Shown in pieces: positions 24,598 through 32,372 of a stretch of DNA of 56,665 bases. Below the pieces are notes generated by a model. It was not told the origin of the DNA. It worked only from the letters and a program-made list of their open reading frames with translations, and ran no database searches. The DNA is from Thermoleophilaceae bacterium (GTDB lineage Bacteria > Actinomycetota > Thermoleophilia > Solirubrobacterales > Thermoleophilaceae). Location of the stretch: the NCBI GenBank assembly GCA_019683805.1, contig JADGHQ010000010.1:1-56665 (forward strand), in the 5' to 3' direction. The translations under genes were made by a program, and so were the position numbers. Numbering within the stretch: the stretch's first letter is position 1; every line of letters starts with the position of its first letter.

Positions 24598-24806
24598 TGC
24601 CGGGCTACCGGCGCGCGTTCAGGTACGCGCGGCGGCTCTACCCGCTCGCGCTCGCGGCGTGGCGGCGCTGGGAGCGCCTGCCCGACCACGAGAAGGAGCG
24701 CTACCGCGCGCTCGCCGCCGAGGCCGCCGCGCGCGGCCGCGCCGCCGCCGGCGAGGCGGTCAGACGCGGCCGCGATCTCTACGGGCGCTCGCGCGGGAAG
24801 CGCTAG
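24597..24806 (+). CDS. 69-aa basic hypothetical protein
   Basis: Very basic, Arg/Ala-rich protein of 69 residues with aromatic-rich N terminus (GYRRAFRYARRLYPLALAAWRRW) and a helical EKERYRALAAEAAARG stretch. No known family recognised. ATG overlaps the stop of the GST-like gene (TGATG), the only support beyond the open frame. Convergent with the glutaredoxin gene, 7 bases apart. Confidence 0.6.
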   Translation: MPGYRRAFRYARRLYPLALAAWRRWERLPDHEKERYRALAAEAAARGRAAAGEAVRRGRDLYGRSRGKR

Positions 24807-24813
24807 CGGCCGT

Positions 24814-25218
24814 CTAGCCGAGCCTGTTCTCGAGCCCGAGCGGAGCGGATCCCGACTGGCCGGGCGCCTCCGGGCCCTCGATCGGCTCCGCGTCCTTCGG
24901 CTGCTCGACGCCGAGCGCCTCGGCGAGCTCGCCCGACTCGTACATCTCGAGCACGATGTCGCAGCCGCCGATCAGCTTGCCGTCGATGAAGAGCTGCGGG
25001 ATCGTCGGCCAGCCCGAGATGGCGGAGAGCTCCTCGCGGATGCGCGGGTCGGGCAGGACGTCCATCGCGGCGTACTCCACGCCCATCGCGTTGATGGCGG
25101 CCGCCGCCCGCATCGAGAAGCCGCAGCGGGGGGCATCGGGCGTGCCCTTCATGAACAGCATGACGCGGTTCTCGGCGATCGCGTTCTGGAGGAACTCGCG
25201 GATCTCCTGGTTGGTCAT
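24814..25218 (-). CDS. monothiol glutaredoxin, Grx4/GrxD family (CGFS)
   Basis: 134-aa monothiol glutaredoxin with the CGFS active site (Cys32), GWPTIPQLFIDGKLIGGCDIV and a 25-residue acidic/Pro tail not seen in the short family members. CGFS glutaredoxins carry a [2Fe-2S] cluster with glutathione or a similar thiol and pass it to targets, with BolA as their partner. The gene overlaps bolA by 4 bases, so both proteins are made together. Confidence 0.95.
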   Translation of the reverse strand: MTNQEIREFLQNAIAENRVMLFMKGTPDAPRCGFSMRAAAAINAMGVEYAAMDVLPDPRIREELSAISGWPTIPQLFIDGKLIGGCDIVLEMYESGELAEALGVEQPKDAEPIEGPEAPGQSGSAPLGLENRLG

Positions 25219-25454
25219 CGGTCGCCCCCTGGCGTCGAAGTCTTGATCGAGAGCGCGTGTATCGGGCCGCCGATCTCGTCCCCGAAGATGTCGTAGACGA
25301 GCTTGTGCTGATCGATGCGCGAGAGGCCGTCGAAGCGCTCGGACACGACCTCGGCGCGGAAGTGGTCCCCGCCACCGGTCAGGTCCTCCACGACGACGCG
25401 CGCCCCGGGCAGGGCCTGCTCGATTCGTGCTTTCAGCTCCTCGGCCGTGGGCAT
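25215..25454 (-). CDS. bolA: BolA family protein
   Basis: 79-aa BolA-fold protein: AEELKARIEQALPGARVVVEDL, then HFRAEVVSERFDGLSRIDQHKLVYDIFGDEIG and a conserved C-terminal His in GPIHALSIKT. Partner of the CGFS glutaredoxin in Fe-S cluster trafficking. TATCTT at about 15 bases before the ATG and GGGAGC next to it may be its -10 and ribosome site. Divergent from erpA, so one small region holds three Fe-S maturation genes. Confidence 0.95.
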   Translation of the reverse strand: MPTAEELKARIEQALPGARVVVEDLTGGGDHFRAEVVSERFDGLSRIDQHKLVYDIFGDEIGGPIHALSIKTSTPGGDR

Positions 25455-25575
25455 GCGCTCCCAGTCAAGAAGATAGCGATGGCGGGCGCCGGGCCTGCCG
25501 GCGGCGGCTGCCGCTGCCGCCGGCCCCGCCCCGGCCCGTCGGCCGCGGGTGCCCGTGCCGCTAGAATCGGGGCCG

Positions 25576-25932
25576 ATGGTCAGCCTGACTGAAGTTGCCG
25601 CCAGGAAGGTGGGGGAGTTCCTGCAGAGCCAGAGCGCGGGTCCGACCGCGGGGTTGCGCGTGGGCGTCCGTGGCGGGGGCTGCTCGGGCTTCCAGTACGC
25701 GCTCGCGCTCGACGAGGAGCGCGAGGGCGATCACGTGTTCGAGGACCGCGGCATCCGCGTGATCGTGGACGACGCGAGCCTCCGGTACGTGAAGGGCTCC
25801 ACGGTCGACTACAAGGAGAGCCTCATGGGCGCCGGGTTCGAGGTGAACAACCCGAACGTCGTCGCGGCCTGCGGTTGCGGCTCGTCCTTCCGGGTGGCCG
25901 ACGAAGAGCCGAGCTGCGGCGTCACCGTCTAG
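25576..25932 (+). CDS. erpA: A-type iron-sulfur carrier protein (ErpA/IscA-like)
   Basis: 118-aa A-type carrier. The three cluster-binding cysteines are Cys36 in GGGCSGFQYAL and Cys99 and Cys101 in ACGCGSSF. It accepts and delivers Fe-S clusters to target enzymes. ATG 25576 is used because the conserved sequence MVSLTEVAARKV begins there and TAGAAT ends 8 bases before it; an upstream ATG-like start at 25549 would only add unconserved residues. An extra Cys (114) near the C terminus is not a family feature. ErpA versus IscA cannot be separated with certainty from sequence alone. Confidence 0.93.
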   Translation: MVSLTEVAARKVGEFLQSQSAGPTAGLRVGVRGGGCSGFQYALALDEEREGDHVFEDRGIRVIVDDASLRYVKGSTVDYKESLMGAGFEVNNPNVVAACGCGSSFRVADEEPSCGVTV

Positions 25933-25965
25933 CGCCCGCGGAGCGGGGTCCCGTCCTGCGGGCGC
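25932..25965. terminator. extended hairpin between convergent erpA and glycosylase genes
   Basis: GCGCCCGC (25932-25939) pairs perfectly with GCGGGCGC (25958-25965), and an inner CGGG/CCCG helix extends the stem. It begins at the last base of the erpA stop codon and lies 17 bases beyond the glycosylase stop on the other strand. There is no long T-run on either side, so it may be a bidirectional terminator or only an RNA-stabilising hairpin. Confidence 0.55.
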
Positions 25966-25981
25966 CGGCGCGATTTCCCGC

Positions 25982-26635
25982 TCAAGCGGGGGCGTTGTCG
26001 AGCGACTCCCAGAGGTAGAGGCACGCCAGCGAGCGGTGCGGACGCCACGGCTCGGCGATGCGCTCGAGGTCGTCCGGCGTCGGCGGCCGCTCGAGCGCGT
26101 ACGCGCGCTCCACGGCCCGGCGTATGCCGAGGTCGCCCACCGGGAGCACGTCGGGGCGGCCGAGGTGGAAGATCAGGAACATGTCGGCCGTCCACTGGCC
26201 GAGCCCCTTCACCGCGGTGAGCTGGGCCGACACCTCCTCGTCGGGCAGCTCGGCCAGGCGCTCGAGCTCGAGCTCCCCGGCGAGCACGTGCTCGGCGAGC
26301 GAGCGCAGGTAGGCCACCTTGGCGCGCGATAGGCCGGCGGCGCGCAGCGCCTCGGGGTCGGCCTCGAGCAGGTCCTGCGGCGCGGGCGCGCGCCCGCCGA
26401 AGAGCTCCGTCAGCCGGGTGTAGATCGAGCGCGCGGCCTTGGTCGAGAGCTGCTGGCCGACGATCGAGCGCAGCAGCGCCCCGTAGGGGTCCCGCGGCCG
26501 GCCGCGCCTGCGCTGCTCGTGGTCGAGCGGCCCGATCGCGTCGATCAGCCGCCGCAGGACGGGGTCGGCGGCGCGCAGGGCCTCGAGGGCGGAGCCGGCG
26601 CCGGCGCCCGCCGGCTCGGGTGAGGTCGAGGTCAA
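25982..26635 (-). CDS. DNA-3-methyladenine glycosylase (AlkA-type, HhH-GPD)
   Basis: 217-aa DNA glycosylase of the helix-hairpin-helix GPD superfamily. It has IVGQQLSTKAARSIYTRL, the hairpin VKGLGQWTADMFL and catalytic Asp in LPVGDLGIRR, then the C-terminal EPWRPHRSLACLYLW of AlkA proteins. It removes alkylated bases, creating abasic sites for repair. Starts with TTG 26635, 4 bases after the stop of the transpeptidase gene, so likely co-transcribed. No [4Fe-4S] cysteines, unlike MutY/Nth. Confidence 0.92.
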   Translation of the reverse strand: MTSTSPEPAGAGAGSALEALRAADPVLRRLIDAIGPLDHEQRRRGRPRDPYGALLRSIVGQQLSTKAARSIYTRLTELFGGRAPAPQDLLEADPEALRAAGLSRAKVAYLRSLAEHVLAGELELERLAELPDEEVSAQLTAVKGLGQWTADMFLIFHLGRPDVLPVGDLGIRRAVERAYALERPPTPDDLERIAEPWRPHRSLACLYLWESLDNAPA

Positions 26636-26639
26636 CGAG

Positions 26640-27620
26640 CTACCGGATCAGGACCGGCGTCCCGACCGGGACGCGCGGGTAGAGGCGCTTGATGTCGCTC
26701 ACGTGCATCCGGATGCAGCCGTGCGAGGCGCGCGACCCGATCGACCAGTCCTCCGCCGTGCCGTGGATGCCGACGCCGTCGCCGAGCGCGATGAACGCGT
26801 ACTTCAGCGGGTTGCTCGGCGAGCCCGGCGGCACGGTCTGCCCGGCGAGCGACCCCGCCCAGGGGCTGTTCGGGACGTGCCAGGTCGGGTTGAGCTCCTT
26901 CCAGAGCACGCGGCGCAGGCCGGGCGGCGTGTCGTGCCCCGCCATGCCGACGGCGATCGGGTAGGTCCTCACGTGCCGGAGCCGCTTGAACAGCCGCAGC
27001 TTGAAGTGGCGGCGGTCGACCGAGAGGTACGCGGGGTAGAGGCGGCGCAGATCGCCCGTCGAGATCCGCGGCCGGATCGAGCGCACGCCCGCCTTCACGA
27101 TGCGCTGGGGGGTCGGGCGGCGCAGCTCGGCGAAGAGCGCCTTGCGCAGCGCGGCGGTGTCGAGCCCGCGGCCGCGCCGCGCCCGAATTCGCACGACCCT
27201 GGTGATGCCGAAGCGCACGCGGGCGTCCCGGGGCGCGCGGTAGAACGGCCTGCCGAGGGCGACCGCGGCGCGCGTGAGCGCCTTCCCGTCGTAGTCGCGG
27301 TCGAGCCGCACGTGCACGGGCTGGCGCGCGGCCGCGAGCCGGAAGGCCCGGTCGATCATGGCCGCGTACTCGATCGTCTGCCCGGCCCGCCGGGTCGAGA
27401 TGCGCTGGTCTCGCGATCCGACGCGCACCGTGATCGGCCGCTCGTAGACCCGGCCGAGCGCCTGCTCGACGGTGCGGCGCGCCCCGCTCGCGTCGAGCCC
27501 GCCCACCGGTACGCGCGCGATCGTGGCGCCGTCGGGCAGCGTCAAGTGCTCCTCGGCGGACGCCGGGAGCGCGAGCGCGAGAGCCGCGGCGAGCGTGGCG
27601 CAGGCGATCGGCCGCCTCAC
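26640..27620 (-). CDS. L,D-transpeptidase with PG-binding domain
   Basis: 326-aa exported enzyme. A signal peptide of about 22 residues precedes one peptidoglycan-binding_4-like domain (VGGLDASGARRTVEQALG... through about 170) and a C-terminal YkuD domain with HGTAEDWSIGSRASHGCIRM, Cys302 nucleophile and the His of SHGC. It forms 3-3 cross-links in peptidoglycan or attaches proteins to it. GTG start at 27620; no riboswitch in front, unlike the CAP gene. Operon with the DNA glycosylase. Confidence 0.93.
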   Translation of the reverse strand: MRRPIACATLAAALALALPASAEEHLTLPDGATIARVPVGGLDASGARRTVEQALGRVYERPITVRVGSRDQRISTRRAGQTIEYAAMIDRAFRLAAARQPVHVRLDRDYDGKALTRAAVALGRPFYRAPRDARVRFGITRVVRIRARRGRGLDTAALRKALFAELRRPTPQRIVKAGVRSIRPRISTGDLRRLYPAYLSVDRRHFKLRLFKRLRHVRTYPIAVGMAGHDTPPGLRRVLWKELNPTWHVPNSPWAGSLAGQTVPPGSPSNPLKYAFIALGDGVGIHGTAEDWSIGSRASHGCIRMHVSDIKRLYPRVPVGTPVLIR

Positions 27621-27693
27621 AGTGGCATAAGGATTACCGGTCGGCCCGCGGAGGCGCGGCGTGGGCGCCGGCTTGCGCTAGGTTGCCGCCTCG

Positions 27694-28548
27694 ATGAGGC
27701 TCGTGACCTACGACTCTGGACGCGGCCCGCGCGCGGGGTTGCTCGCAGGCAGCGATGCGATCGTCGACATCTGGGACGCGCTCGGCGACCCGCCGCGGGG
27801 CGAGCCGAGCGTGAGCGCGCTGCTGCGCTCGGGGCGCCTCGCCGAGGCGCGCGGACTCGCGGACGCAGAGCCCGCCGCCCGGCTCGGCGAGGCCGAGCTG
27901 CTGCCGCCGATCACCGACCCCGGCAAGATCGTCTGCCTCGGCCTCAACTACCGCTCGCACGCCGAGGAGGCGGGCCTCGAGGCGCCGGAGCAGCCGACGA
28001 TCTTCGCGAAGTTCGCGAACGCCCTCGCGGCGCCCGGGGCGACGGTGAAGCTGCCCTCGTTCAGCCGCAAGGTCGACTACGAGGCCGAGGTCGCGTTCGT
28101 GGTCGGCGAGCGCTGCAAGGACGTGCCGGAGGCCGAGGCGCTCTCCAAGGTCGCCGGCTACATGCTGCTCAACGACCTCTCCGCGCGCGACTTCCAGTTC
28201 AAGACGCCGCAGTGGATGCCCGGCAAGGTGTTCGACGGCGCGGCGCCGTGCGGCCCGGCGCTCGTGACGCCCGACGAGGCCGGCCCCCACGACGCCATCG
28301 AGATCGAGCTGCGCCTGAACGGCGAGGTGATGCAGCACGCCACCACGGCGGACCTGATCCATTCGGTGCCCGCGCTGGTGGCGCACCTCTCGCTGCTGAT
28401 GACGCTCGAGCCGGGCGACATCGTCTCGACCGGCACGCCCGCCGGCGTCGGCAGCGTGCGCCAGCCGCGCGTGTGGTTGAAGCCGGGCGACGAGATCGCG
28501 ATCAGCTCGCCCACGCTCGGCACGCTGGAAACCAGGCTCTCAGGCTAG
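27694..28548 (+). CDS. fumarylacetoacetate hydrolase family protein
   Basis: 284-aa FAH-family enzyme. It has GLNYRSHAEEAG, the metal-binding DYEAEVAFVVG, NDLSARDFQF and the C-terminal DIVSTGTPAGVGSVR. The family includes 2-keto-3-deoxy acid hydratases, acylpyruvases and ring-cleavage hydrolases; the exact reaction is not readable, but acylpyruvate hydrolase or 5-oxopent-3-ene-1,2,5-tricarboxylate-type activities are typical. TAGGTT ends 9 bases before the ATG. Ends 4 bases inside the convergent FNR-like gene. Confidence 0.9.
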   Translation: MRLVTYDSGRGPRAGLLAGSDAIVDIWDALGDPPRGEPSVSALLRSGRLAEARGLADAEPAARLGEAELLPPITDPGKIVCLGLNYRSHAEEAGLEAPEQPTIFAKFANALAAPGATVKLPSFSRKVDYEAEVAFVVGERCKDVPEAEALSKVAGYMLLNDLSARDFQFKTPQWMPGKVFDGAAPCGPALVTPDEAGPHDAIEIELRLNGEVMQHATTADLIHSVPALVAHLSLLMTLEPGDIVSTGTPAGVGSVRQPRVWLKPGDEIAISSPTLGTLETRLSG

Positions 28549-29627
28549 GGCTGGCCCTCGACCGCCCCGGGCACGCCCGTGTTGGTGGAGTACTTCGGCT
28601 GGATCTTGGTCTCCGGCCGGATGTGGTGAACGGCCTGCGCCACCGCGATCGCCGCCTCCGCGAAGCCGGTGGCGATGAGCTTGAGCTTGCCCTCGAAGGT
28701 CGTGATGTCGCCGGCCGCCCAGACGCCCTCCATCGAGGTCCTCATCTGCGGATCGACCACGATCGCGCCCTTCGAGATCTCGAGCGGCCAGTCCTTGAGC
28801 GGGCCGAGCGCCGTCTTGAAGCCGAGCTGCAGCAGGACGGCGTCGCAGTCGACGTCCACCACGTCGTCCTCGTTCTCGGAGTGGAAGAGCCTGACCCGCT
28901 CGATGCGGCCGTTGCCCTCCACCTCCTTGATCTGGTACGGCACGCGCAGGTCGACCTTGCCCGCCTCCGCGGCCCGCATCACCTCGGCGACCGTCACCTC
29001 GTGCGCGCGGAAGCCCTCGCGCCGGTGCACGAGCGTTATCCCTGCGGCGGTGTCGAGCAGGTTCAGCGCCCAGTCGCAGGCGGAGTCGCCGCCGCCGACG
29101 ATCACCACGCGCTTGCCGGCGAACTCGGCCTTCTCGCTCACGATGTAGTGGGCGCCGCGCCCCTCCCAGGGCGTCATGTCGTAGCCGGGCAGCCGCTTGG
29201 GCTCGAAGGCGCCGTGGCCGCCGGCGATGATGATGGTGCGGGTGAGCAGGTCGCCGCGGTCGGTGACGAGCCGCAGGATGCGCCTGTCGGGGTCGTCGGG
29301 GTCGGGCTCGTACTCGACGCGCTCGGCCGTCGTCTCGAGGTGGACCGGCACGTCGAACTGCTCGATCGACTGCTTGCGCAGGAGCTCCACGAGGTCCTTC
29401 GCGAGCACGCGCGGGTGGCCCGGCACGTCGTAGATCCACTTCTCCGGGTAGAGGGTGGTGAGCTGGCCGCCGAGCTCGGGGAGCGAGTCGACGATCCGCG
29501 AGCTCGCCTCGCGCATGCCCGCCCAGAACGAGGCGATCAGGCCGACGGGGCCTGCGCCGATCACCGTGATGTCGCGGATCCCGCTGTCCTGCTCGATGCC
29601 GGGTGTGCCGTTCCTGCCCATCGCCAT
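28545..29627 (-). CDS. FNR-type NAD(P)/FAD-dependent reductase (thioredoxin-reductase-like)
   Basis: 360-aa flavoprotein of the thioredoxin-reductase-like ferredoxin-NADP reductase type. It has the FAD-binding VIGAGPVGLIASFWAG, ELGGQL, the NADPH motif VIVGGGDSACDWAL and the C-terminal AAGDITTFEGKLKLIATGFAEA. The redox-active CxxC of true thioredoxin reductases is absent, which is the mark of FNR type 2. A C-terminal PKYSTNTGVP tail is also usual for that group. The electron acceptor may be ferredoxin. Just downstream of hemQ (13-base gap), hence probably one operon. Confidence 0.9.
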   Translation of the reverse strand: MAMGRNGTPGIEQDSGIRDITVIGAGPVGLIASFWAGMREASSRIVDSLPELGGQLTTLYPEKWIYDVPGHPRVLAKDLVELLRKQSIEQFDVPVHLETTAERVEYEPDPDDPDRRILRLVTDRGDLLTRTIIIAGGHGAFEPKRLPGYDMTPWEGRGAHYIVSEKAEFAGKRVVIVGGGDSACDWALNLLDTAAGITLVHRREGFRAHEVTVAEVMRAAEAGKVDLRVPYQIKEVEGNGRIERVRLFHSENEDDVVDVDCDAVLLQLGFKTALGPLKDWPLEISKGAIVVDPQMRTSMEGVWAAGDITTFEGKLKLIATGFAEAAIAVAQAVHHIRPETKIQPKYSTNTGVPGAVEGQP

Positions 29628-29640
29628 GCCGGGTCGCCCG

Positions 29641-30342
29641 CTAGCTGCGCACCGCCGCGGGGACCGCGCTGCCGTCGAGCGCGTTCAGCGCCCGCTCGAC
29701 CGAGCACGAGACGCACGTGAAGATCGGGGTCTCGCTCTGCGTGTACGAGCTCGACTCCGTCTCGCGCAGCTCGTGCACGAGGTCGAGGAACTGCGAGGGG
29801 TCGTCGGTGTCGAACGCCACCACGAACTCCTGGTCGTCGAGCCCGAACGAGTAGGCCGTGTTGGTCTCGATCGTGGGGTACCGGCGCGCCGTCTCGATGT
29901 GCCCGCGCATGATCCGCATCCGCTCCTCCGCCGGCAGCAGGTACCAGTCGCGGCGCTTCCACATCGGGTAGACGATCAGATAGCTCGAGTCGCTGCCTGG
30001 CCGCGGCGCGAGCGGCCGGGGCTCGTCGGCGTAGGCCGACTCCTTGGTCATCGCGAGGTACGAGTAGGGGATCTCCGCCCACGCCATCAGGCCGGTCTGG
30101 TTGAGCAGCACGTGCAGCTCGTGGATCGGGTCGAGCGTGGGCGAGACGGCGCGGATCATCAGGTCCGCGTCGCCGCGCGTGCCGACCAGCGAGTAGGCGC
30201 GGAGGTAGCGCTCCTCGGCGAACGCGTTGCAGGCGCTCGCGAACTCGGCCTTGTGGCGCGCCCGCTCCTCCCCGGGCAGGCGGCGCCAGGCGGGCTGGAC
30301 CTTGACGAAGGTGTACTTGACGTAGTTGCGGCGGTCGGACAT
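29641..30342 (-). CDS. hemQ: coproheme decarboxylase HemQ (chlorite dismutase family)
   Basis: 233-aa chlorite-dismutase-family protein. In Gram-positive bacteria this is ChdC/HemQ, which decarboxylates coproheme III to heme b. Features: YVKYTFVKVQPAWRRLP at the N terminus, YLIVYPMWKRRDWYLL with the expected catalytic Tyr region (about 121-134), His148 in RGHIETARR as proximal heme ligand, and DDQEFVVAFDTDDPSQFLDLVHELR near the C terminus. The distal Arg of chlorite-degrading enzymes is not evident, as in HemQ. Start ATG 30342 after GGAGAGCGA. Divergent from the next gene; only 26 bp separate the starts, so promoters overlap. Confidence 0.92.
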   Translation of the reverse strand: MSDRRNYVKYTFVKVQPAWRRLPGEERARHKAEFASACNAFAEERYLRAYSLVGTRGDADLMIRAVSPTLDPIHELHVLLNQTGLMAWAEIPYSYLAMTKESAYADEPRPLAPRPGSDSSYLIVYPMWKRRDWYLLPAEERMRIMRGHIETARRYPTIETNTAYSFGLDDQEFVVAFDTDDPSQFLDLVHELRETESSSYTQSETPIFTCVSCSVERALNALDGSAVPAAVRS

Positions 30343-30368
30343 CGGTCGCTCTCCATAGAGTTTGGCGC

Positions 30369-32363
30369 ATGCGGTCGATCGCGGCGGTCCTAGCCGTCTC
30401 GGCGCTCGCGCTGACCGCCGCGCCCGCCGCCGCGAGCGGCGGCGCGGGCGACCTCCAGTCTGACGGGCCGCGGGCGCTCATCGCCTTCCTGCCGACCAGG
30501 CCGGCGCCACGCCAGCCGCTGCTCGGCGAGCTCGCGCACCGGCCCGGGCTCGCGATCGGGCTTACGAGCCCGACCCTGGGCGGCTTCTCGCCCGCGCAGA
30601 TGGCGCTCGACATCAGCCAGGGCACCCGCATCTCGACGCGCGCCTACGGCGAGCGCCTCGGCCCCCTCGCCTTCTCGAGACGGGGCGCGGGCGGCCTCGT
30701 GGCCGGCTGGGGCGACGCCGTGCGGCGCGCGGACGACGCCCCGGGCGAGCTCGTGCCGGGCCTGCTCGCCACGACCGTCGAGCGCGCCGGCGGACGGGTG
30801 GGCTACGTCGGGCCGGACGGCGCCGACCAGCTCGAGGCGATCGTGGCGGCCGACGAGCGCGGCCGGGTGGAGGAGGCCTCGCTCGGCCCCGCCGGGACCG
30901 TGGCCGCGCGCGCGGTGCGGATGTGGCGGCGCGCGACGCTCACCGTCGTGCGGCTGCCGGGCGACGCCGCGGGGCTGCGCGCGCTCGACGCCCTGCTCGC
31001 GGCCCGGCGCCCGGGGGACCTGCTGTACGTGGTGCGCGCCGCGCCCGCCGGGCTGCGCCTGCTGCCCACCGGGATCGCCGGCCCGGGCTTCCGCGGCGGC
31101 GTGCTGCGCTCGGCCACCACGCGCCGCGACGGGCTCGTGACCGCCACCGACGTGGCGCCGACGGTGCTGCGGTTCCTCGGCCTCAGCGCGCCGAGCGAGA
31201 TGGAGGGTCAGCCGATCGAGAGCCGGCCGAGCCCGTCCGGGCCGGCCGCGGCGCGCGACCTGCAGCGGCTCTCCGCGCGGCTCGACGTGGTGATGACGCG
31301 GCGGCTCGGCGTGTTCCGGGTCGCGCTGCTCTCCTGGCTCGCCGTGCTCGCCCTGCTCGGCGCGGCACGGCGCGCGCGCGGGCTGCGCCAGGGCCTGCGG
31401 ATCGCGTTCCTGAGCGCCCTCTGGCTGCCGGTGCTCGCGCTGCTCGCGGCGGCGCTCCGGCCCGGCCGCACCGCCGAGTCCCTGCTCGTCGCGCTCGGCG
31501 CCCTCGCGCTCGGCGCGCTCACCGATCGCCTCGTCCGCTGGCCGGTGGCGCCCGCGCTCCCCGCCGCGGTCTCGCTCGCCGCGCACGCGGCCGACCTCGC
31601 CGGCGGCTCGTCGCTGATCGCCCTGGCGCTGACGGGGTCGAACCCGAAGGGGGGCGCCCGCTTCTACGGCATCGGCAACGAGCTCGAGATCATCCTCAGC
31701 GTCACCACGCTGATCGGCGCGGGAGCGGCGCTCACGACTGTCGCGCCGCGGCTCGTCCCGCGCGGCTTCGCGCTCGCCGCCCTCGCGGCCGCGGTCTTCA
31801 TCGGCGCGGGCCGGCTGGGCGCGGACGTGGGCGGGGTGATCACGCTGGGCGCCGGCGCGGCCGTGGCGGTGCTCGCCTCGCTTCCGGGCGGCGTGACGAG
31901 GCGCGCTGCGGCGGTCGCGGTCGCCGTCCCCGTGCTCGCGGTGGGAGCGCTGATCCTGCTCGACGTCGTGAGCGGGGGCGGGGCGCACCTCACCCGCTCC
32001 GTCGTCGACGCGGGCAGCCCGGGGGACGTCGTCGACATCGTCGTGCGTCGACTGCGGCTCTCGACCGCCGGCATCGGGAAGGGCACGATACCGATCAGCA
32101 TCGGCGTCTCGATCGCCCTGCTGGTCGCGGGCGTGGCGTGGCGGCGGCCGCTGCTCGCGCCGCTCGACGCTGCCGCCGACGGCGGCCGCTCCTTCCGCGC
32201 GGGGCTCGCGGGCGCGCTCGCGGCCACGGTCGTCGGGGCGCTCGCGAACGACTCAGGCCCGGTGATCCTCTTCATCGGCACCGTGTCCCTGGTGCTCGCC
32301 GTGGCGTACGTGCACGGCGCTCTGGCGGCAGCCGTAGGGCGCGGCCGCCGCGCGCGCGTCTAA
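30369..32363 (+). CDS. membrane protein with degenerate alkaline-phosphatase-like N domain
   Basis: 664 aa. A signal peptide (about 1-24) leads to an exported domain of some 300 residues that ends in VTATDVAPTVLRFLGL, a hallmark of the alkaline-phosphatase/sulfatase fold. I find none of that fold's metal-binding residues in clear form, so it is probably catalytically degenerate. Then come about 10 transmembrane helices (about 316-655) with the GARFYGIGNELEIIL motif characteristic of a group of actinobacterial membrane proteins of unknown role. TAGAGT ends 7 bases before the ATG, suggesting a leaderless mRNA. Followed 9 bases later by the mannosyltransferase fusion, which suggests a shared envelope pathway. 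Confidence 0.8.
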   Translation: MRSIAAVLAVSALALTAAPAAASGGAGDLQSDGPRALIAFLPTRPAPRQPLLGELAHRPGLAIGLTSPTLGGFSPAQMALDISQGTRISTRAYGERLGPLAFSRRGAGGLVAGWGDAVRRADDAPGELVPGLLATTVERAGGRVGYVGPDGADQLEAIVAADERGRVEEASLGPAGTVAARAVRMWRRATLTVVRLPGDAAGLRALDALLAARRPGDLLYVVRAAPAGLRLLPTGIAGPGFRGGVLRSATTRRDGLVTATDVAPTVLRFLGLSAPSEMEGQPIESRPSPSGPAAARDLQRLSARLDVVMTRRLGVFRVALLSWLAVLALLGAARRARGLRQGLRIAFLSALWLPVLALLAAALRPGRTAESLLVALGALALGALTDRLVRWPVAPALPAAVSLAAHAADLAGGSSLIALALTGSNPKGGARFYGIGNELEIILSVTTLIGAGAALTTVAPRLVPRGFALAALAAAVFIGAGRLGADVGGVITLGAGAAVAVLASLPGGVTRRAAAVAVAVPVLAVGALILLDVVSGGGAHLTRSVVDAGSPGDVVDIVVRRLRLSTAGIGKGTIPISIGVSIALLVAGVAWRRPLLAPLDAAADGGRSFRAGLAGALAATVVGALANDSGPVILFIGTVSLVLAVAYVHGALAAAVGRGRRARV

Positions 32364-32372
32364 GATCCCGGG

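Noticed and set aside
26640-27700. Second c-di-AMP riboswitch before the L,D-transpeptidase
   Set aside because: Only about 70 bases separate it from the divergent gene and none of the conserved blocks (such as GTCAGCTAACC) is present.
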